Under the pieces are notes generated by a model. That model saw only the letters and a program-made list of their open reading frames with translations. It was not told the DNA's origin and searched no databases. The translations under genes and the position numbers were made by a program. A stretch of 29,344 nt of DNA from Smithella sp. D17 (GTDB lineage: Bacteria > Desulfobacterota > Syntrophia > Syntrophales > Smithellaceae), in NCBI GenBank assembly GCA_000753945.1, contig JQOA01000265.1:1-29344 (forward strand). Reading direction: 5' to 3'. Numbering within the stretch: position 1 is the stretch's first letter; every line of letters begins with the position of its first letter. Shown in pieces: positions 1 through 7,196 of the stretch.

Positions 1-1
1 A

Positions 2-646
2 ACCAGCACTCCTTTGCCTTTATCCAGTTTTTTGATGGCTCTGCAGATTCAGCGGGAAATATTTGCCATTTTGCGTAAGATGGAAGATGAGGAAATTGGT
101 CCCCGACAAATTAATGAAATCAAAAATTATTGTTCCCGGAGGCTCAATATAATATTCCCCCGCAGTTTATCGAAGCAGTCACTGAAGAGTCAGAGAAACA
201 TCATATTTTCTTCACTGGACCGGCCACTGCGTATCTGCGCGATAGTGAGAAATGAAGGTGAGCCGGGTGGCGCTCCATTCTGGGTTGAGGAACGCGATGG
301 CAATCAAACTTTGCAGATTGTTGAAAGCGGGCATGTGGATAAAAGTAACAGTAAGCAGATGACCATCTGGTCCACTGCAAAATATTTCAATCCGGTGGAT
401 ATGGTCTGCTGCACGAAGAATTATAAAGGAAAGAAATTCGATCTGGATAATTATGTAAATAATGATGCTTATTTAATTACCATTAAGAATGAAAAGGGAC
501 GCTCTCTTAAAGCTCTGGAATTACCGGGTCTCTGGAATGGCGCCATGGCTTACTGGAATACTGTTTTTGTGGAACTTCCCATAATAGTCTTCAATCCGGT
601 GAAAACGGTTAATGATCTTCTACGTCCGGAACATTTAATCAAATAA
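2..646 (+). CDS. DUF4301 family protein, C-terminal part (5' truncated by window edge)
   Basis: The reading frame is open to the window edge and ends in TAA at 646. The protein matches what I know of the C-terminal half of DUF4301: a GEPGGAPFWV motif, then QIVES, YFNPVDMVC, KKFDLDNYV, a LKALELPGLWNGAMAYWNTVFVE-type block (residues LKALELPGLWNG are visible) and a FNPVKTVNDLLRPEH ending. The family is usually about 500 residues, so over half is missing. Its function is unknown; a sugar-nucleotide or phosphosugar role has been suggested for relatives but nothing here proves it. The first 39 bases are not DUF4301-like. They are an exact inverted copy of 7347-7385, so authentic gene sequence probably starts near base 40. 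The TTG at 14 lies in that foreign stretch and is not a real start. Family call is firm; the 5' end is suspect. Confidence 0.85.
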   Translation, partial: TSTPLPLSSFLMALQIQREIFAILRKMEDEEIGPRQINEIKNYCSRRLNIIFPRSLSKQSLKSQRNIIFSSLDRPLRICAIVRNEGEPGGAPFWVEERDGNQTLQIVESGHVDKSNSKQMTIWSTAKYFNPVDMVCCTKNYKGKKFDLDNYVNNDAYLITIKNEKGRSLKALELPGLWNGAMAYWNTVFVELPIIVFNPVKTVNDLLRPEHLIK

Positions 647-650
647 ATGG

Positions 651-690
651 TTCTAATCTTCCAATCTTCCAATCTTCTAAACTTCTAAGC
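651..690. repeat. Five-unit tandem repeat, 8-bp period
   Basis: Five imperfect copies of an 8-mer (TTCTAATC, TTCCAATC, TTCCAATC, TTCTAAAC, TTCTAAGC) lie head to tail in the gap between the convergent DUF4301 and PP-loop genes. No stem or T-run is seen, so it is not an obvious terminator. Confidence 0.75.
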
Positions 691-710
691 CGTCTAATCC
701 TCTTGTTTTG

Positions 711-1682
711 TTATATAACCCATTTTTCACAATCCTCTCTCGCAGCTGCTTTGGCCTTTATGATATTTGATGAATTCTTGTGTTGATAAATTACATTTGC
801 TTCGCGATCAGAGGGAGCATCACTATAGCGAACGCAGAGTGCGGCGGCAAGCGGAAGCAGGGCAATGATTCCATGAGGTATTATGACGAGGGGTCCGGGA
901 AAGTCGGCAACAAACAAAACAATATCATCATCAGTTGAAAGTTTACGCAAGTTTTCATTATCTGAATTATTGCGGCCGACAATAATTTTGCCTTGATCAT
1001 CCGCGCGAAAATGACGACCATATTTTAATAAGTCGAGATCATGAATATCATGGTCTTCCTGATGCGAAAATAAATCGCGCAGACGGCGTGTAAACATGGG
1101 ATCAGTAAGCAGGCATCCTCCGGCGGGCGGCGCATAATCTGCAATACCGAAATCGGCAGCTAATTTTATTTGAAATTTGCGGCCGCGTCCCTGAATAGCA
1201 AGTAATTGCGAGCGATCAATTATTTTATCTCTTTCCGCTTTTATCGGGTCAAGGAGCTGGGCGCTCAACGGACGTAAAATGTAATCCGAATAGCCTGAAT
1301 TTTTGGCTACAATATAAAGAGATTGTTTGTTTTGTGACATTGGACGTTGACCGAGAACCTCTCCGGTAATAATAAAATCAAAACCGGTCTTTTTCATTCT
1401 TTCCCCGGCGATTTGAAGCATAAGTGTATGACAATCAATGCAGGGATTCATATTTTTACCATAGCCATAGCGCGGAGATTTAAGCATCTTGAGATGTGGA
1501 GTTGTAATATCTTCAACAACCAGAGGCAGATTTAATACGCTTGCGGCGTAACATGCTTTTTGAGCGTCAAAAAAAGGGGTTGTAAATGTCAGACCGAGAA
1601 CGTCAATCTTGAGCCTGCGGATTAGCTCAGCAGCCAGCATGCTGTCTAATCCACCGGAGAAAAGAGCAATAGCTTTAACCAT
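711..1682 (-). CDS. PP-loop tRNA thiouridylase-like protein (MnmA/ThiI-related)
   Basis: The N-terminus carries the PP-loop ATP pyrophosphatase signature SGGLDS (residues 9-14 from the ATG at 1682), which binds ATP and adenylates a substrate. A CIDC pair (NPCIDCH, around residue 81) and a conserved GEVLGQRPMSQ segment fit the thiouridylase-like family often labelled tRNA (5-methylaminomethyl-2-thiouridylate)-methyltransferase in Desulfobacterota. APPAGGCLLTDP near the middle resembles the same family. The C-terminal third (KYGRHFRADDQGKIIVGRNNSDN) resembles the DUF814/NFACT-R RNA-associated domain. The role is probably sulfur insertion into tRNA in the cytoplasm, but the exact base is unknown. 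An upstream TTG at 1688 is possible; I prefer the ATG six bases inside. It follows the LysM gene by under 10 bases, suggesting co-transcription. Confidence 0.8.
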   Translation of the reverse strand: MVKAIALFSGGLDSMLAAELIRRLKIDVLGLTFTTPFFDAQKACYAASVLNLPLVVEDITTPHLKMLKSPRYGYGKNMNPCIDCHTLMLQIAGERMKKTGFDFIITGEVLGQRPMSQNKQSLYIVAKNSGYSDYILRPLSAQLLDPIKAERDKIIDRSQLLAIQGRGRKFQIKLAADFGIADYAPPAGGCLLTDPMFTRRLRDLFSHQEDHDIHDLDLLKYGRHFRADDQGKIIVGRNNSDNENLRKLSTDDDIVLFVADFPGPLVIIPHGIIALLPLAAALCVRYSDAPSDREANVIYQHKNSSNIIKAKAAAREDCEKWVI

Positions 1683-1691
1683 AAACAACCA

Positions 1692-2822
1692 TTAGTATTT
1701 GGCTATGTAAGCGGACCATACCTCCTGCAGCAGACCTCTTAATTCTTGATCAAAATCAAAATCAATAACGTACAAATCTTTATCGGTTTTAATCATGGTG
1801 CCGTTAAAGTTTAGGGCATAAGGCGCCTGTTTCTTCTCCGGTCCGGAAAATGTAAAATTACCGGAAATAAAAGGAATATTGAGACCGTGTAACACCTTTA
1901 CCATTATGTCTTCCGGAGAATCGTTGTCCTTAACGAAGATAATTTCGTTGCCGGCTTGTTTTAGAGAATTTACGAATTGCGGGGACAGGATTTGTGAATA
2001 GATAATATATTTCTTGCCTTCTTTTTTTATCAGAACATCGGCTTTAATCGATAAATTAAAGCCGTCTTTTACGGTGTCGAACATTTGAATATCAACGTCT
2101 TTTTCGGCGCTCAATCCTAAATTGGAAACAAGTTCATAAGAAAAATCTCTGGCTGATATTGCAGGGAAGACCGGCACAGGCGGCAAAGAATAAACTTCGT
2201 CCGGTTTTCCGACAAGCCCGGTCTCGGGAGAAATTTCAGTGATAATTAAACCGTTTTTCCGGGAATAGTTTTTAATTGACTTGGGCAACAGCAAATTATT
2301 TTCATTAATCAGACGCAATCCTTGCTTTAATGATTTTGTCTTTTTGGGAAGAGTGCTGAAAATTACCCAATCGACCATTACTTCTACCGGCGGATATGCA
2401 CCGATCATAAGAGGCTTTTCACTTTTAATCATCGAGTAACTTTTGGTAGTATTAATAACTTTTTTCAGGATAGCGATTACGTCGTCATTCTTGTCCGTTT
2501 TAACTAAATAGTAGTTTGCCCAATTATCACTGATCATCTTTTTGAGACTATTATTGGCACGGTTCTCCAGGTCAAGAAATACAGTCGTATTATCATCAAA
2601 TTCAATTACAGGAATTTTAGAACAATCAATTGTCACCTGACCGGTTTTAGAGAAGGGAAGAAAATAATTGCCCGTAGTGGTAATTGATCCATTCATTTGG
2701 GTGATGATTTGCTTAAGTACAGCGAAACCGACTTCCGGTGGCATAACTTTTTTCTCTTTTACTTCACCAATTTTTTCAGATTGAGGTGGGGGGGGGGGGA
2801 AGTTTTGAAAAATTCTGTTCAA
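1692..2822 (-). CDS. C-terminal portion of a frameshifted LysM envelope protein (unknown domain)
   Basis: This frame holds about 365 residues of well-formed protein after a proline run, but it lacks its own convincing start: the only start upstream of the run is a TTG buried inside the preceding gene with no ribosome binding site. The upstream frame ends in KLPPPP then a stop, while this frame begins FPPPPPQSEK. Both are read from the same C12 tract, so one protein of about 525 residues is the likely original. I do not recognise the domain. It is rich in alternating beta-type segments, has repeated VDWVIF and YVIDFDFDQELRGLL blocks, and no membrane segment. Being attached to a secreted LysM module it would act in the periplasm. 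One C fewer (11) or two more (14) restores the frame. Confidence 0.65.
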   Translation of the reverse strand: MNRIFQNFPPPPPQSEKIGEVKEKKVMPPEVGFAVLKQIITQMNGSITTTGNYFLPFSKTGQVTIDCSKIPVIEFDDNTTVFLDLENRANNSLKKMISDNWANYYLVKTDKNDDVIAILKKVINTTKSYSMIKSEKPLMIGAYPPVEVMVDWVIFSTLPKKTKSLKQGLRLINENNLLLPKSIKNYSRKNGLIITEISPETGLVGKPDEVYSLPPVPVFPAISARDFSYELVSNLGLSAEKDVDIQMFDTVKDGFNLSIKADVLIKKEGKKYIIYSQILSPQFVNSLKQAGNEIIFVKDNDSPEDIMVKVLHGLNIPFISGNFTFSGPEKKQAPYALNFNGTMIKTDKDLYVIDFDFDQELRGLLQEVWSAYIAKY

Positions 2823-3264
2823 TAGCTTTAGTTTTTGCAGCAGTTTTGGCTAAGACTGTTCTGCCGGGCAACTTTATAACTGTACCCGGATGAATCTTAT
2901 TAACATTTTTAATACGGGGGTTTAATGATTTAATAATATTAACAGTTTTGGGAACATCGGTTTCCGCAACCCTTAGTTCGCGGCGGATGATTTCCATTAA
3001 CCCGTCACCCTTTTTTATTTTATAATACCTGACCTTGGCAGAAGGAATTTTGTGAGTAGATTTGGAACGGGAAAAGGCTGTTTTTTTACTCTTAACTTCT
3101 TTTACTTTTGCCTCTGTTTTTACCTCTGGCTTTGCCGCGGTTTCCATAATCGGCTTTCCCGGAAGAATGAGCGATTGTCCCGACTCAAGCGCATTTGCCG
3201 GTTGGTAAACCAAGACGGCAAAAAGGGCACCAAAAATAAAGGCCAAAGCATATTGCTTAATCAT
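2776..3264 (-). CDS. Secreted LysM domain protein, N-terminal portion (frame broken at C12 tract)
   Basis: The ATG at 3264 is preceded by a purine-rich GGGGGAAG binding site. Residues 1-25 form a signal peptide (positive MIK, hydrophobic core, ANA cleavage site). A lysine-rich linker follows, then one LysM domain at about 79-134 (YYKIKKGDGLMEIIRREL through HPGTVIKLPG), a fold that binds peptidoglycan glycan chains. The frame stops ten codons after KLPPPP, right at the homopolymer, and the next gene continues the protein in the -1 frame. The complete product would be a periplasmic peptidoglycan-binding protein with a large unrecognised C-terminal domain. The break may be a sequencing error, a mutation, or slippage-driven on/off switching. 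Confidence 0.75.
   Translation of the reverse strand: MIKQYALAFIFGALFAVLVYQPANALESGQSLILPGKPIMETAAKPEVKTEAKVKEVKSKKTAFSRSKSTHKIPSAKVRYYKIKKGDGLMEIIRRELRVAETDVPKTVNIIKSLNPRIKNVNKIHPGTVIKLPGRTVLAKTAAKTKAIEQNFSKLPPPPTSI
2788..2799. repeat. G12 homopolymer (C12 on coding strand) at the LysM frame break
   Basis: Twelve consecutive G residues on the plus strand encode a proline run in the minus-strand gene. The upstream frame enters on the first C and terminates nine bases after the tract, whereas the long downstream frame needs a tract length of 11 or 14. Tracts of this length are prone to polymerase slippage in cells and to errors in sequencing. Confidence 0.9.
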
Positions 3265-3446
3265 TAGTATCTTCCCCCTGTTGAAGAGAGTGAATAAATA
3301 AATATTTTTTGATTAATTACTCCAATTGGCAAGAAAAGTCAACTTCTTATGTGATGTAAGTAAAAAATTTTATTAATTATCCGGTGGGTGTAAAGCTTAA
3401 AATTTATTTTTGAGGAATGTTTGTCTGTCTTTAAGGCTCTTTGGTC

Positions 3447-4316
3447 TTAAATTACTTTTTTCATGGCCGCAATGGCTACTTCAATTTGATCATCGGAAGG
3501 CTCTCTTGTTGTAATCTTTTGCAGCATTAGTCCAGGCCAGCTCAGCAGTTGTACAAGCTTTGAATGGCTGTATTTACCGGTAAAACGGATTGCTTCGTAA
3601 GAAATACCGGCAACAACAGGAAGGAGCAGGATTTTATAGAGTACTCTGTGCAGGAAATCCGGACGCCCTAGTAGAGAAAAGACTAATATGGAAATAATCA
3701 TCACAAAAAGAATAAAGCTTGTTCCGCAACGGGGATGACGTGTAGAGAATCCTTTGACATTTTCCACGGTCAGTTCCTGACCATGTTCCCAGGCAAATAC
3801 AGTTTTATGCTCCGCTCCATGGTACATGTATGTCCGTCGCATATCTTTCATTAAGAGCGTGGCGGAAAGAAAACAAAGGAAAATACCCAGTCGAACGCAA
3901 CCTTCTAAAATATTCAGAAGAATTAAATTGGAAACGAAGATTTTAATTTTAGTAAAGAAAAATGCCGGTACGACAACAAAGAAAAAAATGGCCACAGTGA
4001 AACTGATGATAAACGAAAGATACATTTCCCATCCTTTGGGCTTTTTTTCTTCTTCCGACAAGGCGACTTCTGCAGAAAACATCAGACACTTAATTCCGAT
4101 AATCATCATTTCAAATAAAGTTATTGTTCCGCGAATGAACATCCATCCTAATATTTTATAACGCTTGGTCAGAGGTATATATTCCCGTTCCTGAAAAACA
4201 ATTTCTTTGTCCGGTCTTCTTACTGCTGCTGCAATTCTGTTGCCGTGACGCATCATAACGCCTTCGATAAGCGCTTGTCCACCGGCTATGTCTTCAGATT
4301 TAGGTTTGTCTGTCAT
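3447..4316 (-). CDS. DUF1385 family integral membrane protein (YqhQ-like)
   Basis: The protein carries the DUF1385 hallmarks: GGQALIEGVMMRHGNR at residues 12-27, the YMYHGAEHKTVFAWEHG block, and STRHPRCGTSFILFV. Several hydrophobic segments (about residues 95-120, 125-150, 200-220, 230-245) make it a polytopic inner-membrane protein. The His/Glu of YHGAEHK and the Cys of HPRCGTS are the conserved polar residues. The family is known as YqhQ in Bacillus and its biochemical role is unknown. In many bacteria it lies near rpmE and prfA, but neither is seen here. The ATG at 4316 follows a GGATGAT purine stretch. Length (289) is typical. Confidence 0.9.
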   Translation of the reverse strand: MTDKPKSEDIAGGQALIEGVMMRHGNRIAAAVRRPDKEIVFQEREYIPLTKRYKILGWMFIRGTITLFEMMIIGIKCLMFSAEVALSEEEKKPKGWEMYLSFIISFTVAIFFFVVVPAFFFTKIKIFVSNLILLNILEGCVRLGIFLCFLSATLLMKDMRRTYMYHGAEHKTVFAWEHGQELTVENVKGFSTRHPRCGTSFILFVMIISILVFSLLGRPDFLHRVLYKILLLPVVAGISYEAIRFTGKYSHSKLVQLLSWPGLMLQKITTREPSDDQIEVAIAAMKKVI

Positions 4317-4473
4317 GTAATATCATCCATTTTTTATTAATTTCATTATATACGCACAAAGCAGATTGTCCTTCGGTACGAAATATGAGTCCAATGCTTG
4401 TCCGTAACAAAAACTGTGATAGTGATTTATAGTATTTAATGATTAGTGTCAAATTATGATTTTAAATTCGTTG

Positions 4474-4501
4474 TTGCAAGATAAGCGTCCAATGATATAA
4501 T
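4474..4501 (+). promoter_or_regulatory. Candidate sigma-70 promoter with extended -10
   Basis: TTGCAA and TATAAT are separated by 16 bases, and the -10 is preceded by TGA to give an extended -10 (TGATATAAT). Transcription would begin near 4508, about 30 bases before the small gene at 4537. The rest of 4317-4536 is AT-rich with nothing else evident. Confidence 0.6.
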
Positions 4502-4536
4502 GCCCAAAATTAAAGAAATGTATATAGGGTGATAAA

Positions 4537-4755
4537 ATGAGTTCAACAGATTTGTTTATAAAAGAATATCAGGATCGTTTTGAAAAAAAGATAAGGGAAA
4601 ATGAAATTTCCTCTCTGGAACACTGGAAAGCACAATTGGACAAAATTATCGCTACGCGGCAGGATAGTGTTGCTTCGACGCAGTCGCAAATCACAAAAAT
4701 ATCAGAGATGATGGCTAATCGGATCAAAATTTTAAAAAAGGGACAAAATGGATAA
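4537..4755 (+). CDS. Small coiled-coil protein of unknown function
   Basis: This 72-residue, highly charged protein is predicted to be nearly all alpha-helical (long runs of E, K, Q and R with spaced I, L and M; ends MANRIKILKKGQNG). I do not recognise a family. An AGGGTGA binding site precedes the ATG. Its last 8 bases overlap the start of the HD phosphohydrolase gene, so the two are probably translationally coupled. It has no membrane segment or cysteine. A partner or regulator of the HD enzyme is a guess based only on coupling. Confidence 0.65.
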   Translation: MSSTDLFIKEYQDRFEKKIRENEISSLEHWKAQLDKIIATRQDSVASTQSQITKISEMMANRIKILKKGQNG

Positions 4756-5323
4756 TATAACCAATTTTTTATTTGAAGTCGGAATGCTCAGCAGAACGCC
4801 GCGCAGTGGTTATCAGTTTCTGGGCAGCGGCACGGAATCGGTAGCCGAACATATTTTGCGTACAGTGTTTGTAGGTTATACTCTTTGTAAAATGGATGAT
4901 TCACTCGATGAATCTCGTGTTTTGAAAATGTGCATTCTTCACGATTTACCGGAGGCGCGCACCGGTGATATGAACTATGTCAATAAAAAATATGTGAATG
5001 TGGATGAAGTCAAAGCAGTTAAAGAATTAACGGAAGGGCTTGTTTTTGGTGAAGATATCAGGTCGGCGATCGAAGAGTTTAATGCGAAAGAGACCAGGGA
5101 GGCGCTAATTGCACGGGACGCCGATCAAATTGCTCTTATTTTACAATTAAAAGAATGCGGTGACCTGGGGAATAAATATTCGGAAGAGTGGATAAACTAT
5201 GCCCTGCAGAGATTAACTACCGAAAACGGGAAAAAGCTTTCCGAAAGAATTATAAAAACAGATTCCTCGCACTGGTGGTTTAAAGAAAAAGGATCCTGGT
5301 GGGTTAACGGAAAGAACAGTTAG
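4748..5323 (+). CDS. HD-domain phosphohydrolase (HDDC2/YfbR-like 5'-nucleotidase)
   Basis: Metal-binding HD residues are visible in order: His35 (SVAEH), His65-Asp66 (LHDLPEA) and Asp126 in RDADQ. The SVAEH...HDLPEARTGD arrangement is that of the HDDC2/YfbR branch, whose characterised members remove the 5' phosphate from deoxynucleoside monophosphates. Length (191) fits. A cytoplasmic nucleotide-pool role is likely. The C-terminus is rich in Trp (HWWFKEKGSWW). The start ATG lies inside the end of the preceding small gene. Confidence 0.85.
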   Translation: MDNITNFLFEVGMLSRTPRSGYQFLGSGTESVAEHILRTVFVGYTLCKMDDSLDESRVLKMCILHDLPEARTGDMNYVNKKYVNVDEVKAVKELTEGLVFGEDIRSAIEEFNAKETREALIARDADQIALILQLKECGDLGNKYSEEWINYALQRLTTENGKKLSERIIKTDSSHWWFKEKGSWWVNGKNS

Positions 5324-5353
5324 GCGTTCATCAATTGTTGCGAAGGAGCAAGT

Positions 5354-5791
5354 GTGATTAATAAAAAGCTTATTTTCCCGTTTATTTTTGTTATCCTTCT
5401 AAATCTTTTTTCTTGCGCCAATCAATTCGGTACAACGCTGATATCAAAACCGGATGAATACACTCATGTTTATGAAGCGAAAGAAAAATTCGTTCTTAGA
5501 GCTATTGCTGTTTTGCTAAAAGAAAAGAATATGGGCTGCAATGTCTCAATAGATAATCAGAAACACCTTGTCGATTCTGATTATGTGATTTCGGGTGATT
5601 GGCGTACAAAAACCAGAGCTAATGTCAAACAGAAAAATTGGAAAGAATGCGAAGTGATCCTTGTCGTGACGACGGAGAGAAAGACAGAAACAGGATGGGA
5701 AGTACGACGTCTGTTACAAAAAGAGCAATATGAAACTATTTTTAGAGTAATTGAGATGAGGATTTACGAAGAAATGTCCATCATCGAGTAG
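5354..5791 (+). CDS. Putative lipoprotein of unknown function
   Basis: A GTG start follows a strong AAGGAG site. Residues 1-21 form a lipoprotein signal ending in a lipobox (NLFSC), with Cys21 as the predicted lipidated residue. Asn follows the Cys, so outer-membrane sorting is plausible by the usual +2 rule. The mature part (about 124 residues) is mixed alpha/beta and unrecognised. It lies 30 bases after the HD gene and is probably in the same operon. The stop codon sits in the first copy of a 19-bp tandem duplication, so the 3' end of this gene may have been altered recently. Confidence 0.7.
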   Translation: MINKKLIFPFIFVILLNLFSCANQFGTTLISKPDEYTHVYEAKEKFVLRAIAVLLKEKNMGCNVSIDNQKHLVDSDYVISGDWRTKTRANVKQKNWKECEVILVVTTERKTETGWEVRRLLQKEQYETIFRVIEMRIYEEMSIIE

Positions 5792-5819
5792 GAAGAAAAT
5801 TATCGAGTAGGAAGAAAAT
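5783..5819. repeat. 19-bp tandem duplication across a stop codon
   Basis: ATCGAGTAGGAAGAAAAT occurs at 5783-5800 and again at 5802-5819 with one base between. The first copy contains the TAG stop of the lipoprotein gene. This looks like a slippage or repair duplication. Confidence 0.85.
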
Positions 5820-5823
5820 CGGG

Positions 5824-5922
5824 ATGATTATGAAGAATAAACAGGAAGTAGCTGCGGCTCCGCCACCACTGACTAAAGATCAGCAGTTGCTTACCGAAAT
5901 AAGAGAGTTGCTCAGGAAATAA
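5824..5922 (+). pseudogene. mscL: Possible remnant of the mscL C-terminal tail
   Basis: A 32-codon frame encodes a Lys-rich start, an Ala/Pro stretch (AAAPPP) and then LTKDQQLLTEIRELLRK. From family knowledge, MscL mechanosensitive channels end in just this way: a charged linker, an Ala/Pro-rich patch and a (T/S)x(E/D)xxLLxEIRDLL helix that forms the cytoplasmic bundle. The two transmembrane helices are absent; upstream DNA is the lipoprotein gene and a tandem duplication. The tail is therefore probably what remains after a deletion. A genuine small protein is the alternative, since an ATG is present, but no clear binding site precedes it. Confidence 0.5.
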
Positions 5923-5960
5923 ACCTTATCTTTAGTTTATTCGCTTTCACAGTTCGCGAA

Positions 5961-5994
5961 CTCAGGCAATCCCTGTATGCAAGGATTGCCTGAG
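5961..5994. terminator. 12-bp perfect stem-loop between convergent genes
   Basis: CTCAGGCAATCC and its exact complement flank a 10-base loop. The stem lies between a plus-strand and a minus-strand gene that converge. No U-run follows on either strand, so it could be a bidirectional or factor-assisted terminator, or a dispersed hairpin. It is abutted by a 12-bp palindrome AGTTCGCGAACT at 5951-5962. Confidence 0.5.
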
Positions 5995-6010
5995 CCGAAA
6001 ATTATATTAC

Positions 6011-6196
6011 TTACTTTTTTGAACTGCTTTCGCGAAAGAAACCGGTTAAAAAATCAGTATCTTTCGGCGATAAATCAAATTTAAAAACTGCCTGTTCTAC
6101 AAGTTTCTGTAAAGGCTGTTTATTTTCTTCTAAATTTGCTGATACCCACTTGATTGCTTTTTGCACATTTTCAGATTCAGGCATAATGGTGGTCAT
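6011..6196 (-). CDS. Small conserved-looking protein of unknown function
   Basis: A 61-residue acidic/helical protein with a strong AAGGAG site upstream of its ATG. It has no membrane segment, cysteine or recognisable domain; the ending DTDFLTGFFRESSSKK contains an aromatic patch. I do not recognise the family. The well-placed binding site and codon pattern support it as real. The 250 bases upstream are very AT-rich and presumably hold its promoter. Confidence 0.6.
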   Translation of the reverse strand: MTTIMPESENVQKAIKWVSANLEENKQPLQKLVEQAVFKFDLSPKDTDFLTGFFRESSSKK

Positions 6197-6479
6197 AAAA
6201 ATATTCTCCTTATGTTGTTAAAAATTAATAGTTCCCGATATTCATCAATCAGGAATCTTTGATTATTATTTTTACCATAAATTATTTTTTAAATAAATTG
6301 AAATTATTTTTTATAATTTATCACTACTGTCCCAACGTTTTAGCTAACAGATGATGTAAAGTATAGAAAACAATGAGAATAAGCAATAAAAAGTTATTTA
6401 TCGATTTGAAATATTTTTCTTCAAGATGTCATAGTCTCGCATTAAATGGCGAGGAGATGGCCAATGAATTCCGGAAGAA

Positions 6480-7074
6480 CAATATTTTTTCAGATCATGG
6501 ATTGCGGTTATCTGGATTACGCACGTCTTTACAAACTGCATCAATCGGCAGCATACTTTGTTACACGCGCCAACAACGCCAGATACCACCGGGGCGTTAT
6601 TATCAGAAGATCGACAAAACGAGGGACTTCGGATTGGTTCTGAGCTTTTCCTCCAGGGAATCGATGATCGCCGCCCTTTCTACTGCGGGCCTGCTGCTCA
6701 AGCCACTAATTGTGGTGGATGGCGTGATTGGCACGCAGAAAAATCTCGATTGACTCAAGGAGCATGGGTATGGCTACCTTGTCGTTTCCCGCAAGAGGAA
6801 GATCGACGTTCCCTCATCCCTGGAGATGGTCACGGTCAGGGAGGACAAACGCAGGCTGATCCGGGCGGCGCTGATCAATAATCCGGATGCCGGGGAGATC
6901 GAGCTCTACTGTCATTCCTATCATGTGCTGCACGCCATTCGCTTCAAGTTGGGCAAGCGGGGAATAACGCAAAGCTGGTCCACGATCCGCAAGGGGCTCT
7001 CTACACACATGCGCATCACCACCACTATGAAAAGAGACGACGGCAAAATGATCCACATTCGCAAATTTTTATGA
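6480..7074 (+). pseudogene. Decayed mosaic of two insertion-sequence transposases (IS4-like and IS1634-like)
   Basis: About 6485-6580 encodes DCGYLDYARLYKLHQSAAYF and VTRANNARY, the pattern of an IS4-family DDE transposase core (usually DRGYxDFARL...FVTRAK). From about 6640 another frame reads PLIVVDGVIGTQKNLD, then TGA (6751-6753), then LKEHGYGYLVVSRKRKI, GEIELYCHS and finally MRITTTMKRDDGKMIHIRK. That is an IS1634-type transposase (usual text: VxDAGIATxxNxxWLxxxGYxYLVVSR ... ELYCHS ... RVTTTFKRADGRTxHIRK). Between CHS and the C-terminal block about 200 residues are missing. The TGA stands where the family has Trp. Fragments are in different frames, and no terminal inverted repeats are evident. 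Non-functional. Confidence 0.8.
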
Positions 7075-7196
7075 GGCAATTCGATCCTTTCATTAATCTT
7101 GACAATTATTGTGCAATCCATTAGCGTACCGCTTTAATTTTAGAAAATGGCAAAAACAGCATTATTACTTAAATGCCTTTTCGGAGGGAAATAATA

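Noticed and set aside
651..690. CRISPR array or terminator in the 8-bp repeat
   Set aside because: The unit is too short, has no spacers, no dyad and no T-run. No CRISPR array was seen anywhere in the window.
6751..6753. In-frame TGA as a selenocysteine or recoded codon
   Set aside because: It stands at a family Trp in a transposase with other deletions and frameshifts, so simple decay explains it.
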